Origin: JADKAV01 sp963732355
GTDB taxonomy: Bacteria; Actinomycetota; Actinomycetes; S36-B12; UBA10799
Length of the DNA stretch: 64,000 bases
Direction of reading: 5' to 3'
NCBI GenBank assembly: GCA_963732355.1
Contig: CAVSZD010000010.1
Location: 186,001 to 250,000 of the forward strand
The position numbers were made by a program, and so were the translations under genes. This document shows positions 1 through 8,347 of the stretch, in pieces. Positions within the stretch are counted from its first letter, which is position 1, and every line of letters begins with the position of its first letter. Under the pieces are notes generated by a model. The model was not told the DNA's origin. It saw only the letters and a program-made list of their open reading frames with translations, and searched no databases.

Positions 1-462
1 TGCATAGCCCTGCTCGGGCGCAGGAGGCGGCGCCGTAGTCGCCATCGGTTTCGACTGTCGCTGGCTCAGGACGATCCAGATCACCACCCCTGCGATCAAC
101 GCCCCTAGCAGCACGCCGCTACCGCCGTCGCTGAACAGCAGACCGAGCCCGATCAGCCCGGCGATCCCTGCCGCCATTGAGCCCAGCCCGACCATCACCC
201 AGGACGGATTGACCCGCGCTGTCGCAGGAGCTGACTCGTCAGGGACCAGCCACCACATGGCGAGATAGGCGAAGAGGCCGAGCCCGCCGACCAGCAGCGA
301 GATCCCGAACACGACCCGCAATACGACGGGGTCGACGTTCCAGTACCTGCCCAATCCGCCGCAGACACCCCCGAACACGCGGTCATTGCCACTGCGTCGC
401 AGCAGTCTCGGTGGGCTTGGCGGTGGTGGTGTCGGTGTCACTTGCATTGTTGTTTCATCCAT
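1..462 (-). CDS. PspC-domain membrane protein (3' end cut by window edge)
   Basis: The frame opens at ATG 462 and stays open to the left edge, so the C-terminus is missing (about 154 residues visible). After a proline-rich lead comes a PspC-type segment with RVFGGVCGGLGRYW near residues 27-40 and a following hydrophobic stretch, then two more hydrophobic segments, so an integral membrane protein is likely. PspC domains belong to envelope-stress (phage shock) systems. A GTGGAG Shine-Dalgarno-like sequence sits just upstream of the ATG. It is divergent from a PspC-histidine kinase/LuxR regulator pair, which suggests that pair controls it. The PspC call is strong; the exact role is inferred. Confidence 0.75.
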   Translation of the reverse strand, partial: MDETTMQVTPTPPPPSPPRLLRRSGNDRVFGGVCGGLGRYWNVDPVVLRVVFGISLLVGGLGLFAYLAMWWLVPDESAPATARVNPSWVMVGLGSMAAGIAGLIGLGLLFSDGGSGVLLGALIAGVVIWIVLSQRQSKPMATTAPPPAPEQGYA

Positions 463-507
463 GGCTCCACTGTCTGCCAGAACGACCTGGCCCCACATCC
501 GGTGATG

Positions 508-529
508 ACCCTGAACTTCATCTCAGGGT
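508..529. promoter_or_regulatory. Inverted repeat in the divergent pspC / histidine kinase promoter region
   Basis: Arms ACCCTGA and TCAGGGT are perfect and separated by 8 nt; a further CCCTGA follows at about 542-547. The site lies between the divergent PspC gene (start 462) and the kinase (start 574), so it could be the operator of the adjacent LuxR-type regulator. No consensus is known to me for this regulator; the function is inferred from position only. Confidence 0.3.
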
Positions 530-573
530 TTCACCCCGATTCCCTGAGCCGTCCGGTGGGCGACAATGGGAGT

Positions 574-1698
574 GTGAGCACCCACGTCGCGCCCCCGCGT
601 GCCTACCGGCAGACGCAGGGACGGTGGATCGGGGGAGTCGCCGTTGGTCTGTCCGACCATCTGGGATGGCCAGTGGGTGCCATTCGTCTGATCTTCGTCG
701 GTCTGAGCCTCTTCGGCGGCATCGGCGTGATCGCGTACGCAGCGTTCTGGGCTGTCCTGCCGCCTTCAGACCCCGACGAGTCCGACACTGTGCGCCTTCT
801 CGCTTTCTCTGCATTGGTGGTGGGTGGGCTGCTGCTGTTCCCCAGCAGCGGCTGGATGCAGATCGGGCTGCCGTTGGCGGTAGTGGCGCTCGGTGCGACC
901 GTTGTCTGGACCCGGCTCTCGCCGTCGAGGCGCGTGCGTCCCGATGGTCTGCAGTGGACCGCACTCGTGCTCGGGGTTCTGTTGGTCGTCTTGGGCATGG
1001 GTGGGCTCGCGATCAGCGGGCTGGGCGTCCGGTCGGTGTTGAATGCCTTGGCCGTCGCCATTCTGTTGTTGGTCGGTGTGGGCTTGATTGCGATGCCGTG
1101 GATAGCCGGCCTCTACCAGGAACTCAGCAACGAGCGGCAGGAGCGGATCCGTTCGCAGGCACGTGCAGAACTGGCCACCCAGGTGCACGATTCTGTGTTG
1201 CAGACCCTGACACTCATCCGTGGTCATGCGGAGGATCCAGAGCAGGTCGTGCGGCTTGCCCGGGCCGAGGAACGCCATCTTCGGTCGTGGTTGTACGAGC
1301 CGGTCGGAGACCCCGAAGAAACGCTGTCGGCCGCGTTGGCAGCGGTGGCCGCGAAGGTAGAGGCCGAGTACCCCGTGACTGTGGAGGTGGTCTGTGTCGG
1401 CGACATGGAACTGGACCACCCAGGACATGCGCTGGTGGCCGCCGCAGGCGAGGCGGTACTCAACGCGGCCAAGCATGCGGGCCGTGCGATCAGCGTTTAC
1501 GCCGAGGTCGAGCAGGCGCAGTGCGCGGTCTTCGTGCGCGACCGAGGTGCCGGCTTCGATCCAGCAGTCATCCCGGCCGACCGCAAGGGCGTACGTGAGT
1601 CGATGATCGCTCGCATGAACCGCGTCGGCGGTGCTTGTGACATTCGGGACACGGGTACGGGTACTGAGGTGCGTCTGACACTGCCGAGACCCACATGA
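574..1698 (+). CDS. PspC-domain sensor histidine kinase
   Basis: Starting at GTG 574 gives 375 residues; upstream in-frame starts would add a non-conserved tail, and a GGGAG-like site precedes 574. Residues about 16-42 form a PspC segment (GRWIGGVAVGLSDHLGWP), followed by four hydrophobic stretches up to about residue 180. The dimerisation/phosphotransfer helix carries QVHDSVLQTL with the phosphoacceptor His, typical of HisKA_3 (NarL-partner) kinases. The ATPase domain has an N-box-like AGEAVLNAAKHAG and a G-box VRDRGAGFDP. The stop overlaps the ATG of the response regulator (ATGA), so the two are co-translated. The signal is probably envelope stress, by analogy with other PspC-kinase fusions; that part is inference. 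Confidence 0.85.
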   Translation: MSTHVAPPRAYRQTQGRWIGGVAVGLSDHLGWPVGAIRLIFVGLSLFGGIGVIAYAAFWAVLPPSDPDESDTVRLLAFSALVVGGLLLFPSSGWMQIGLPLAVVALGATVVWTRLSPSRRVRPDGLQWTALVLGVLLVVLGMGGLAISGLGVRSVLNALAVAILLLVGVGLIAMPWIAGLYQELSNERQERIRSQARAELATQVHDSVLQTLTLIRGHAEDPEQVVRLARAEERHLRSWLYEPVGDPEETLSAALAAVAAKVEAEYPVTVEVVCVGDMELDHPGHALVAAAGEAVLNAAKHAGRAISVYAEVEQAQCAVFVRDRGAGFDPAVIPADRKGVRESMIARMNRVGGACDIRDTGTGTEVRLTLPRPT

Positions 1699-2315
1699 TC
1701 CGGCTTGTGATCGTGGACGACCACGAGATGGTCCGCGCCGGGATCGCCGGAGGGCTGCCAGAAGACATAGAGGTCGTGGGCCAGGCCGCCGATGTCGCCC
1801 AAGCGGTTGCGGTGATCGCGCGGACTGAACCAGAGGTGGTGTTGCTCGACGTCCACCTGCCTGGAGGTAACGCGCAGAGTGTGCTGGAACAGGTGGGCGG
1901 GTCGTCGAAGTACCTGGCCTTGTCGGTCTCGGATGCCTCCGAGGATGTGATCGGGGTCGTGCGGCTCGGGGCGCGTGGTTATGTGACCAAGGACATCACG
2001 GCCGAAGCCCTGGCCACGGCGATCCGTCAGGTCGCCGCAGGTGAAGCAGTGTTCAGCCCGCGCCTTGCCGGTTTCGTATTGGACGCCTTCACCGGAGCAG
2101 CCGCCCAGACCGACGACGAACTCGACCTGCTGACCGCCCGCGAGCGCGACGTCATGCGCCTGATCGCACGCGGATACACCTACAAGGAGACCGCCGAGGA
2201 GCTTTTCGTGAGTGTCAAGACAGTGGAAACCCACATGTCCGCGGTCTTGCGCAAGTTGCAGTTGAGCAATCGCCGCGAGCTGGCCAGGTGGGCGCGAGGG
2301 AGAGGGCTGAGCTGA
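1695..2315 (+). CDS. NarL/LuxR-family response regulator
   Basis: This 206-residue protein has an N-terminal receiver domain with the acidic pocket VDDH at residues 8-11 and the phosphoacceptor Asp52 in LLDVHLP, then a C-terminal LuxR-type helix-turn-helix (TARERDVMRLIARGYTYKE through VKTVETHMS). It overlaps the kinase stop by four bases, so it is the partner of the PspC kinase. The likely targets are its own operon and the divergent pspC gene, where an inverted repeat lies at 508-529. The family call is firm; the regulon is inferred. Confidence 0.9.
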   Translation: MIRLVIVDDHEMVRAGIAGGLPEDIEVVGQAADVAQAVAVIARTEPEVVLLDVHLPGGNAQSVLEQVGGSSKYLALSVSDASEDVIGVVRLGARGYVTKDITAEALATAIRQVAAGEAVFSPRLAGFVLDAFTGAAAQTDDELDLLTARERDVMRLIARGYTYKETAEELFVSVKTVETHMSAVLRKLQLSNRRELARWARGRGLS

Positions 2316-3128
2316 TCAGAGGCCTTGGGCAAGGGCCAGGATGGCAGCGCCGATCTCCTCGGCATGCGCCTTCTGCACGCTGTGTCCGCCGTCATCGAAG
2401 CGCAGCCGCGGTCCGTCCGGCACCATCTGCTCCAGAGCCTGGAACGTTGCGGCGGGAATGATGGCGTCGTCGCGCGCCCAGGCGACTAGCGTCGGGCAGC
2501 GCATCGCGTTCAGGTCGGCACGGTAGTCGTCGAAGTCGAATGCGAGTGCGTCGATGATCGCGTAGGCGCGTTCGTCGTCAGTCAGGTACGCGGGGAACCC
2601 CTGCGCGGCGTATGCCCGCCGGATCAGCGGATCCATGATGGTGCGCGCACCCGGCAGGCCTAGTGCGCCGGCCACCACTTGCATGGGTCGGCGTCCCAGA
2701 TGTGGCTTCGGACCGGCGGGTGCGAGCATCACACCCGCCCGTACCATCTCGGGGTGCCGCGCGGCCAGGTGTGCGACTACGCCCGACCCTGCCGAGTGCC
2801 CGGCGAGGACCACCGGCCCCGAGCAGAGCCGCTCGATAAGGGCCAGGACCGGTTGGGCGCGCTGGGCCACCGTGAGTGCTTTGAACCCGTCTCTGGGTGA
2901 GGCCCCGTTGCCGGGGGGATCGAAGCGCAGGACGCGCATGTGCGAGCTCAGCGCTGGTGCCAGCCAGCGGAAGTCCCTGACACTGCCCGGTAGCCCGGGA
3001 ATCGCAATCAGGGTTGGTTCTCCCGTGCCCTCTTCGGTGTAGGCAAGAACCGAGCCGTCGAAGGCGATGGTCTGCCCAGTCGGGTCGCTGGGAGAGTCGG
3101 GCCTCACACCGTGAGCGTATTCACGCAC
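2316..3128 (-). CDS. Alpha/beta-fold hydrolase
   Basis: The conserved part begins near the GTG at 3128 (about 270 residues); GTG 3107 is the other candidate and longer starts run into the upstream VOC gene. The nucleophile elbow GHSAGSG, the acidic residue region ARDDAIIP and the C-terminal catalytic His in GGHSVQ make a complete Ser-Asp-His triad. The oxyanion side is IAIPGLPGS. The family covers esterases, epoxide hydrolases and C-C hydrolases, and the substrate cannot be read from sequence. With the 3128 start it overlaps the stop of the VOC gene by 8 nt, so the two are probably one operon. It converges with the response regulator, with no gap. Confidence 0.8.
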   Translation of the reverse strand: MREYAHGVRPDSPSDPTGQTIAFDGSVLAYTEEGTGEPTLIAIPGLPGSVRDFRWLAPALSSHMRVLRFDPPGNGASPRDGFKALTVAQRAQPVLALIERLCSGPVVLAGHSAGSGVVAHLAARHPEMVRAGVMLAPAGPKPHLGRRPMQVVAGALGLPGARTIMDPLIRRAYAAQGFPAYLTDDERAYAIIDALAFDFDDYRADLNAMRCPTLVAWARDDAIIPAATFQALEQMVPDGPRLRFDDGGHSVQKAHAEEIGAAILALAQGL

Positions 3129-3528
3129 GGCTGGAGATCTGTTGAACGGCCCAGCTATTGCCATCCGGATCGTCGAAGAACAGGAAACCGACGTTGTCCA
3201 GGGGATGGGGGGTCGGACGAGGGTTCTGGCCCATCGTCCTGATCTCAGTGACCGGCACTGCGCGTTCGAGTAGTTCGGCGCGTGCCCGCTCCAGGTCTGG
3301 CACGACCAGTTGCAGACCTTTGAGCGAGCCGGGTTGCATGTCGGGAACAATGCCCGTGCCGATCACTATCGAACATCCTGAACCCGGCGGCGTGAGTTGC
3401 ACTATGCGGCCCATGTCCGGGATCGCGGTGTCGTGATCCACGACGAAGCCCAGCCCGTTGGAGTAGAACTCCTTGGCCCGGTCAATGTCCGTGACCGGCA
3501 CGACAACGACTTCCAGTGTCCAGTTCAT
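3121..3528 (-). CDS. Glyoxalase/bleomycin-resistance (VOC) family protein
   Basis: This 135-residue protein is a single VOC module: MNWTLEVVVVPVTDIDRAKEFY at the N-terminus, GLGFVVDHD, and the C-terminal FLFFDDPDGNSWAVQQ, which supplies the usual Glu/Gln metal-ligand region. VOC proteins bind a divalent metal and act as isomerases, dioxygenases or drug-binding proteins; several close types annotate only as VOC family. It probably shares a transcript with the downstream hydrolase. The start ATG 3528 lies at the conserved N-terminus. Confidence 0.8.
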   Translation of the reverse strand: MNWTLEVVVVPVTDIDRAKEFYSNGLGFVVDHDTAIPDMGRIVQLTPPGSGCSIVIGTGIVPDMQPGSLKGLQLVVPDLERARAELLERAVPVTEIRTMGQNPRPTPHPLDNVGFLFFDDPDGNSWAVQQISSRA

Positions 3529-3660
3529 GCCCTTGACCTTGCCGCATCGACCTGGGCGGGGTCGAGTCGCCTTGGTGGTTGGCTGTCTTCTCGCTGTTCG
3601 CAGGGGTTTGTCCGAGCCAAGATGTACGGTCGAGACCAGAGTGAGGGGCAGGTGGTGTGC

Positions 3661-5487
3661 GTGAGTACAGCCAGACGGTCGTTTGTGCCGTTGGTCGTCG
3701 CGGCAATCATCGGCCTTGTGCTGATCATCGGTGCACGGATGCTGCTGGGTGGCGGCTCTTCCGGCTCCGGCGGGAGCGTGGACGCTGATCCGACAATTGC
3801 CGGTGATCGGGCCGACTGCATGAAGGTCCAGGTCGTTGCTTCCAGTGAGAAAGCCGCACTGCTGGCCGACCTGTCGCGGGAGTACAACGCCACCGATCCC
3901 AGCGTGGACGGCCAGTGCGTCGATGTGAAAGTCGTGTCCAAGGCCTCGGGCGGGGCTGCGCAGGCCCTCGCGCGGGGGTGGGACGAGCAGGTTGACGGTC
4001 CGCGCCCGGACGTGTGGACCCCGGCGTCGTCATCGTGGGCGGTTCTGGTCGATCAGACCTCTGCGCAGCAGGACAACCCTTCACCTGTGCCCGACGAGTT
4101 GCCCTCGCTGGTGCAGACGCCGCTGGTGATCGCCATGCCGAAGCCGATGGCCGAGGCGCTTGGCTGGCCGGACGAGCAGATCGGTTGGGCGGATCTGGCC
4201 GCGCTTGCGAAATCGCCCAAGGGCTGGGGTGAGGTCGACCACCCCGAGTGGGGAAGGTTCAAGCTTGGTAAGACGAACCCCAATTACTCAACTTCGGGAC
4301 TCAACGCCACAATCGCCTCGTACTTCGCAGCCACCGGTCTGTCCAGCGACCTGACGCTCAAGAATGTCTCCGATCCTCAGACGCGCGAATTCGTCAAGCA
4401 GCTTGAGTCATCGGTGGTTCACTACGGCGACACCACCTTGACCTTCCTGGAGAACATGGCCAACGAGGCCGCAGCGGGCAAGGGTTTGACCTACGTCTCG
4501 GCAGTGACCGTCGAGGAGAAGTCGGTACTGGACTACAACCAGGGCAACCCCACGGGCGACCCGGCCAAGGCCGGCAAGGAACCGAAGCCGCGAATCCCTC
4601 TGGTCGCGTTCTACCCGAAGGACGGGACGCTGGTGTCCGACAATCCGTGGATCGTGTTGGACGCTCCTTGGGTTGATGGCGCCAAGCAGCAGGCGGCCGG
4701 CGATTTCCTTGCCTGGCTGCAGCAACCCGAGCAACAGAAGGCCTTCACCGATGCTGGCTTCCGCACGTTCGAGGGTCAACCGGGCTCGGTGATCACCGAG
4801 GAGAACGGCATGCTCCCGGAAGGCGCGACGAGTGTTCTGACGCCGCCGTCACCGGTCGTCCTGGCCGCGATTGAGGACAGTTGGGCACAATTGCGCAAGC
4901 GGGCTCACGTCCTGCTCGTGATCGATGTGTCGGGTTCCATGGCTGAACCGGTTCCGGAAGCGGGGACTGACAAGATCACGCTTGCCAAAGAGGCGGCCAT
5001 CGGCGCACTCGAGCAGTTCGCCCCCGACGACGAGGTCGGACTGTGGGTCTTCTCGACCGACCTTGGGCCAACGGGAGAGCCGTTCGCCGAGTTGGTCCCG
5101 ATCGGTCCGGCGAAGGACACGGTCCCGAGGATGCAGCGCGACATCGATCGGCTCGTGGCCGATGGTGGCACTGGGTTGTATGCGACGTTGCGGCAGGCGC
5201 AAGCACGGATGTTGAAGGACCTACCCACCGACCGGATCAACGCCATCGTGCTGCTCAGCGACGGGCGTAACGAGTATCCGCCGGACACCGATCTCAACGG
5301 GCTGGTTCGCCAACTCAACGGCGAGAGCGTTGACACCACTGTCCGGGTATTCACGATCGGTTACGGCGGGGCGGCCGACACCGAGGCTCTTGTAGCGATC
5401 GCGGAGGCATCGCGGGGCAAGTACTACGAGGCGACCGATCCGGCCAGTATCGAGAAGATCATGACCAGCGTGCTGTCGAACTTCTGA
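3661..5487 (+). CDS. Membrane-anchored substrate-binding/VWA domain fusion protein
   Basis: GTG 3661 is chosen because a GAGGGGC site lies 11 nt upstream and the product then starts with VSTARRS followed by one hydrophobic anchor (FVPLVVAAIIGLVLIIG), then a Gly/Ser linker; the frame upstream lacks conserved features. Residues about 40-390 resemble an extracellular ABC solute-binding protein. From about residue 416 a von Willebrand type A domain begins, with the metal-ion MIDAS motif DVSGSM at 422-427 and downstream TGLYATL and LLSDGRNE. The protein is 608 residues and ends with the VWA domain. Such fusions are known in actinobacteria but have no settled role. The following membrane coiled-coil gene is 25 nt away and probably co-transcribed. 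Confidence 0.8.
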   Translation: MSTARRSFVPLVVAAIIGLVLIIGARMLLGGGSSGSGGSVDADPTIAGDRADCMKVQVVASSEKAALLADLSREYNATDPSVDGQCVDVKVVSKASGGAAQALARGWDEQVDGPRPDVWTPASSSWAVLVDQTSAQQDNPSPVPDELPSLVQTPLVIAMPKPMAEALGWPDEQIGWADLAALAKSPKGWGEVDHPEWGRFKLGKTNPNYSTSGLNATIASYFAATGLSSDLTLKNVSDPQTREFVKQLESSVVHYGDTTLTFLENMANEAAAGKGLTYVSAVTVEEKSVLDYNQGNPTGDPAKAGKEPKPRIPLVAFYPKDGTLVSDNPWIVLDAPWVDGAKQQAAGDFLAWLQQPEQQKAFTDAGFRTFEGQPGSVITEENGMLPEGATSVLTPPSPVVLAAIEDSWAQLRKRAHVLLVIDVSGSMAEPVPEAGTDKITLAKEAAIGALEQFAPDDEVGLWVFSTDLGPTGEPFAELVPIGPAKDTVPRMQRDIDRLVADGGTGLYATLRQAQARMLKDLPTDRINAIVLLSDGRNEYPPDTDLNGLVRQLNGESVDTTVRVFTIGYGGAADTEALVAIAEASRGKYYEATDPASIEKIMTSVLSNF

Positions 5488-5512
5488 TCTGGCTCTGCGG
5501 CAGACTGTCATC

Positions 5513-6280
5513 GTGGCTGTGTCCGACGAACTGAAAGACCCTTGGGGCTGGCTGGTGGCCGGAATCAGCGGGGGACTGGGATGGGCGGTTCTGGCTGCAC
5601 CGCTCGGTCCGCCGGCGATAGTGGTCGGTGCGGCGATCGGGGCGGTCGTACTTGGCACAAAAGTGGCGCTCGGTGCGCGGTCGCCGAGACCGCCCGCGTC
5701 GGAACGCCGCGATCGCTTGCCGGAAGCGCCTGCCAACTCCCCGCAGGGCCTGCTCGTCCAGCGCGCCCGGGCAGCGGCTCAGCAGATCCACGAACTAGCC
5801 GACCGCCCCGCAGACCCAGGTCTGCGTTCGGAAGTCGCCCAAGTCGATGACGAGGCCGGTACGGTTGTGCAGGCTTTGCGCGAGCTGGCCGGTCGGGTGA
5901 CGCTGGTGGACGGCGCACTGCAAGCCGCGCAGCCTGCTCAGGTGCAACAGGAAGCGGCCAGACTGCAGGCTTCGTTGGCGGCGGAGGTGGATCCGCAGTT
6001 GCGCGCGGAACGCCAACGGGCCTTGGACGCGGTCACCGCGCAGTCTGAATCGTTGGCCCGGCTGGCTCGACTGCGCGAGACACTGCTGGCCAGGACTCAG
6101 ACCGCGGCGTTGGACATGGAAGGTCTCGCCTCGCGTACCGGAGAACTGGTGGCCATGGGAACGTCGGCTTTCGAGGGTGACCCAGCCGGTCAGATCCTGG
6201 CCGATCTGACCATGAGCCTGGAGTCGGTGCGGGAGGGATTGGCAGAGGCCGATGAGGTCAGCCGCGGCTGGACCGGTTGA
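5513..6280 (+). CDS. Membrane-anchored coiled-coil protein of unknown function
   Basis: This 255-residue protein begins at GTG 5513. It has a short N-terminal hydrophobic hairpin (about residues 12-50, rich in Gly/Ala/Val) followed by an Arg/Pro-rich stretch and a long, charged, Ala/Gln/Leu-rich region without Pro (about 80-250) that is predicted by eye to be coiled coil. No catalytic motif is visible. It follows the substrate-binding/VWA protein by 25 nt in the same direction, so a functional link (surface complex or stress response) is plausible. It ends 11 nt before the first 68-bp palindromic repeat. I do not recognise a named family. Confidence 0.65.
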   Translation: MAVSDELKDPWGWLVAGISGGLGWAVLAAPLGPPAIVVGAAIGAVVLGTKVALGARSPRPPASERRDRLPEAPANSPQGLLVQRARAAAQQIHELADRPADPGLRSEVAQVDDEAGTVVQALRELAGRVTLVDGALQAAQPAQVQQEAARLQASLAAEVDPQLRAERQRALDAVTAQSESLARLARLRETLLARTQTAALDMEGLASRTGELVAMGTSAFEGDPAGQILADLTMSLESVREGLAEADEVSRGWTG

Positions 6281-6291
6281 TTTCCAGCGGC

Positions 6292-6359
6292 GTTAGAGGT
6301 TGTGCTGTTGGTTAGCGAAAGCACGCGTGGATTCGCTAACCAACAGCACAACCTCTAAC
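6292..6359. repeat. 68-bp palindromic repeat, copy A (perfect)
   Basis: Left arm 6292-6319 and right arm 6332-6359 are perfect 28-nt reverse complements; the 12-nt loop is AGCACGCGTGGA with ACGCGT at its centre. The element starts GTTAGAGGTTGT and ends ACAACCTCTAAC. Relative to copy E (33093) the stem carries AGCGAA/TTCGCT instead of AGAGAA/TTCTCT, a paired substitution. It lies between two co-directional genes, upstream of the SDR Shine-Dalgarno. It may also act as a terminator for the upstream gene, although there is no T tract. Confidence 0.9.
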
Positions 6360-6402
6360 CAGGAGCCCACGCTTAGGCTGGTGCTGCGAGGAGGTGGTCG
6401 TG

Positions 6403-7218
6403 GTGAAGGTCGCGGGCAAGGTTTGGGTGGTAACCGGTGGTGGTGCCGGGATGGGTCGGGAACTGGTGCTGCAAGTGCTGCAGGCTGGCGGTCGGGTCGC
6501 GGCGGTGGATGTCAGCGCCGACGGGCTGCAGCAGACAGCGGAACTTGCTGAGGCCGGCGCCCGGTTGAGCACCCATGTCGTGGATGTCACCGATCGGAGG
6601 TCGGTCGAGGCGCTCGTGGCGACCGTTATTGACACGCACGGGTGCGTCGATGGTCTGATCAACAACGCCGGCATCATTCAACCGTTCGTTCCGGTCGAGG
6701 CCTTGGACTACGACCACATCACCAGAGTTCTTGATGTGAATCTCATGGGCACCCTGCACATGGTGAAGGCTTTCCTGCCTGTCTTCGTCGACCGGCCCGA
6801 GGCGCACATCGCGAACGTCTCCAGCATGGGTGGGTTCTTCCCCTTCCCCGGCCAGAGTGTCTACGGCGCGAGCAAGGCAGCCGTCAAGTTGCTCACCGAA
6901 GGCCTGTACGCGGAACTGATCGACACCCGGGTCGGGGTGTCGGTCATCATGCCAGGAGCGGTACAGACGCAGATCACCCAGAACTCGGGGGTGGACATGC
7001 CGACCGCAGATGAGCCGGCCGGCATGCCGATGACCTCGGCGCAGGACGCCGCCAGGATCATGATCGAGGGGATTGAGAAGGATCGGCTCTACATCTTCGT
7101 GGGCAAGGACGCCCGCTTGATGAACCTCGCGATCCGCATAGCTCCCAAGCAAGCCATCGGGTTCATCCAGAAGAAGATGCAGGGTCTTCTCACTTCCACG
7201 GCCGCCCCCACCGGCTGA
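6403..7218 (+). CDS. Short-chain dehydrogenase/reductase (SDR)
   Basis: The product is a classical SDR of 272 residues from GTG 6403 (AGGAGG at 6389-6394; GTG 6400 and 6394 are alternatives). The Rossmann cofactor motif TGGGAGMG, the NNAG motif, the Ser of the catalytic triad in VSSMGG and the YGASK motif with Tyr and Lys are all present. The C-terminal tail with RIAPKQAIGFIQKKM is hydrophobic/basic, as in actinobacterial SDRs acting on lipophilic substrates. NAD(P)-dependent oxidation or reduction of a hydroxyl/keto group is sure; the substrate is not readable. It follows repeat copy A and precedes the L,D-transpeptidase by 10 nt. Confidence 0.85.
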   Translation: MKVAGKVWVVTGGGAGMGRELVLQVLQAGGRVAAVDVSADGLQQTAELAEAGARLSTHVVDVTDRRSVEALVATVIDTHGCVDGLINNAGIIQPFVPVEALDYDHITRVLDVNLMGTLHMVKAFLPVFVDRPEAHIANVSSMGGFFPFPGQSVYGASKAAVKLLTEGLYAELIDTRVGVSVIMPGAVQTQITQNSGVDMPTADEPAGMPMTSAQDAARIMIEGIEKDRLYIFVGKDARLMNLAIRIAPKQAIGFIQKKMQGLLTSTAAPTG

Positions 7219-7228
7219 GCATTCGACA

Positions 7229-7948
7229 GTGTTCCTTTTCAGCGTTCCACCCCCGGCGCAACCCCCAGAACCGGTACGCCAGGTGATCGTGGTGACTGCG
7301 CAAAGGTGGCGAAGCCAGCGTGCGGTGCTTCGCCGTTTTGAAAGACTCGGTGATTCGTGGGTGCGCGCAGGCCGGCCCACGCGGGTCTGGGTGGGGGTCA
7401 ACGGCTTCGCCCCGCGACGCACACGACTGCAGAACACTGGCACAACCCCGGCGGGGACGTTCACGTTGCCGTCGGCGTTCGGGCTGGGTCGGCCCGCAGG
7501 GGTGCGGTTGCCCTACCACCGCATCACGCCTAGGTCATATTGGCCATACGACCCCCGGGACCCCCGGACCTACAACGTGCTGCAGACCCAGCGTGCCAAG
7601 ACCTCGCGTTGGCGAGCCGATGGCCAATGGTCCGAGCGCCTTGTCGAGTACGGCGGTCAGTACCGGTTTGCGGTGGTCATCGGCTACAACCTGCCGGACC
7701 TCACATACCGCGATCCAGCCACCGGGGAGCGACGTGCGCTGCGACCGGCAAACACGACCAAAGGCGGTGGGATCTTCTTGCACGTCGATCGCGACCGGCC
7801 GACCGCTGGTTGCGTTGCGATGGGGCGGGCTCAGATGCGCCGCACGCTGCTGTGGCTGGAGCCGGGGGCGGACCCGCACATCGTCATGGGCCCACGCAAG
7901 GTCACGCGGAATTGGCGCGACCGGTTTGAGAGTCAAGGGCGCGCGTGA
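7229..7948 (+). CDS. L,D-transpeptidase catalytic (YkuD-like) domain protein
   Basis: About 239 residues from GTG 7229. The C-terminal half has the L,D-transpeptidase active-site pattern: GGGIFLHVDRDRP with the conserved His, then TAGCVAM, where Cys is the nucleophile. Upstream lie GTTPAGTF and WPYDPRDPRTYN, typical of secreted peptidoglycan-modifying ErfK/YbiS/YkuD relatives. No convincing signal peptide is seen at this start, so export is uncertain or the true start differs. Its 3' end overlaps the convergent gene at 7902 by 47 nt. The family call rests on the HV-x-n-TAGCVAM pattern. Confidence 0.75.
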   Translation: MFLFSVPPPAQPPEPVRQVIVVTAQRWRSQRAVLRRFERLGDSWVRAGRPTRVWVGVNGFAPRRTRLQNTGTTPAGTFTLPSAFGLGRPAGVRLPYHRITPRSYWPYDPRDPRTYNVLQTQRAKTSRWRADGQWSERLVEYGGQYRFAVVIGYNLPDLTYRDPATGERRALRPANTTKGGGIFLHVDRDRPTAGCVAMGRAQMRRTLLWLEPGADPHIVMGPRKVTRNWRDRFESQGRA

Positions 7949-8297
7949 CGGCTGTCTCGAAACTCGCGACCGAGCCGTGAAGGGTCTCCAGATCATCCCG
8001 GCCGAGCAGGACTACGAGGCTGCCGTCCGAACCGCGGGTCAGGACCGCGGGTGATCCGCACTCGGCGATTACCGCGGACACATCAGCGGGCATCTCATTG
8101 AGGTGCAGAAGTCGGAAGCGGACGCCCAATCTGCTCACCATCTGGTTCCAGGCCGGCTTACGCCTGACTGGCGAGTGGGTGATGTCGCACAAGGCGCAGT
8201 GCGCGGTGCCCAGGAACTTCCCGATCACGTACTTCGCCTCACCGATCGGACCTCCGTTGGCGTGGTAGACGCCGATGAGTTCGCGTACGGGAGCCAT
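7902..8297 (-). CDS. Conserved small protein with CALC motif, function unknown
   Basis: This 131-residue protein has no recognised domain. It carries HCALCDITHSPVRRKPAWN near residues 33-51, a CxxC pair that could bind metal or do thiol chemistry, next to His and Lys residues. The remaining sequence alternates short hydrophobic strands (VRFRLLHLNEMP, AVLTRGSDGSLVVLLG) as in a small alpha/beta or thioredoxin-like fold. ATG 8297 is the only sensible start. Its end overlaps the convergent L,D-transpeptidase gene. The reading frame has normal codon use for the region, so it is likely a real gene. Confidence 0.55.
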   Translation of the reverse strand: MAPVRELIGVYHANGGPIGEAKYVIGKFLGTAHCALCDITHSPVRRKPAWNQMVSRLGVRFRLLHLNEMPADVSAVIAECGSPAVLTRGSDGSLVVLLGRDDLETLHGSVASFETAVTRALDSQTGRANSA

Positions 8298-8347
8298 ACG
8301 TCAAAGTAACCCGATTCTGCGAAGTCGGCCTGATCTACCCTGGGTGC

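Noticed and set aside
411..1598. 395-codon plus-strand ORF overlapping the histidine kinase in another frame
   Set aside because: Composition is Arg/Gly/Pro-rich as in shadow frames of high-G+C genes, and the kinase frame has all motifs.
6292..6359. Small protein coded by the palindrome (frames such as CCWLAKARVDSLTNSTTSN)
   Set aside because: The repeat is open in more than one frame on both strands only because it is palindromic; there is no ribosome binding site and copies differ by changes that follow pairing, not codons.
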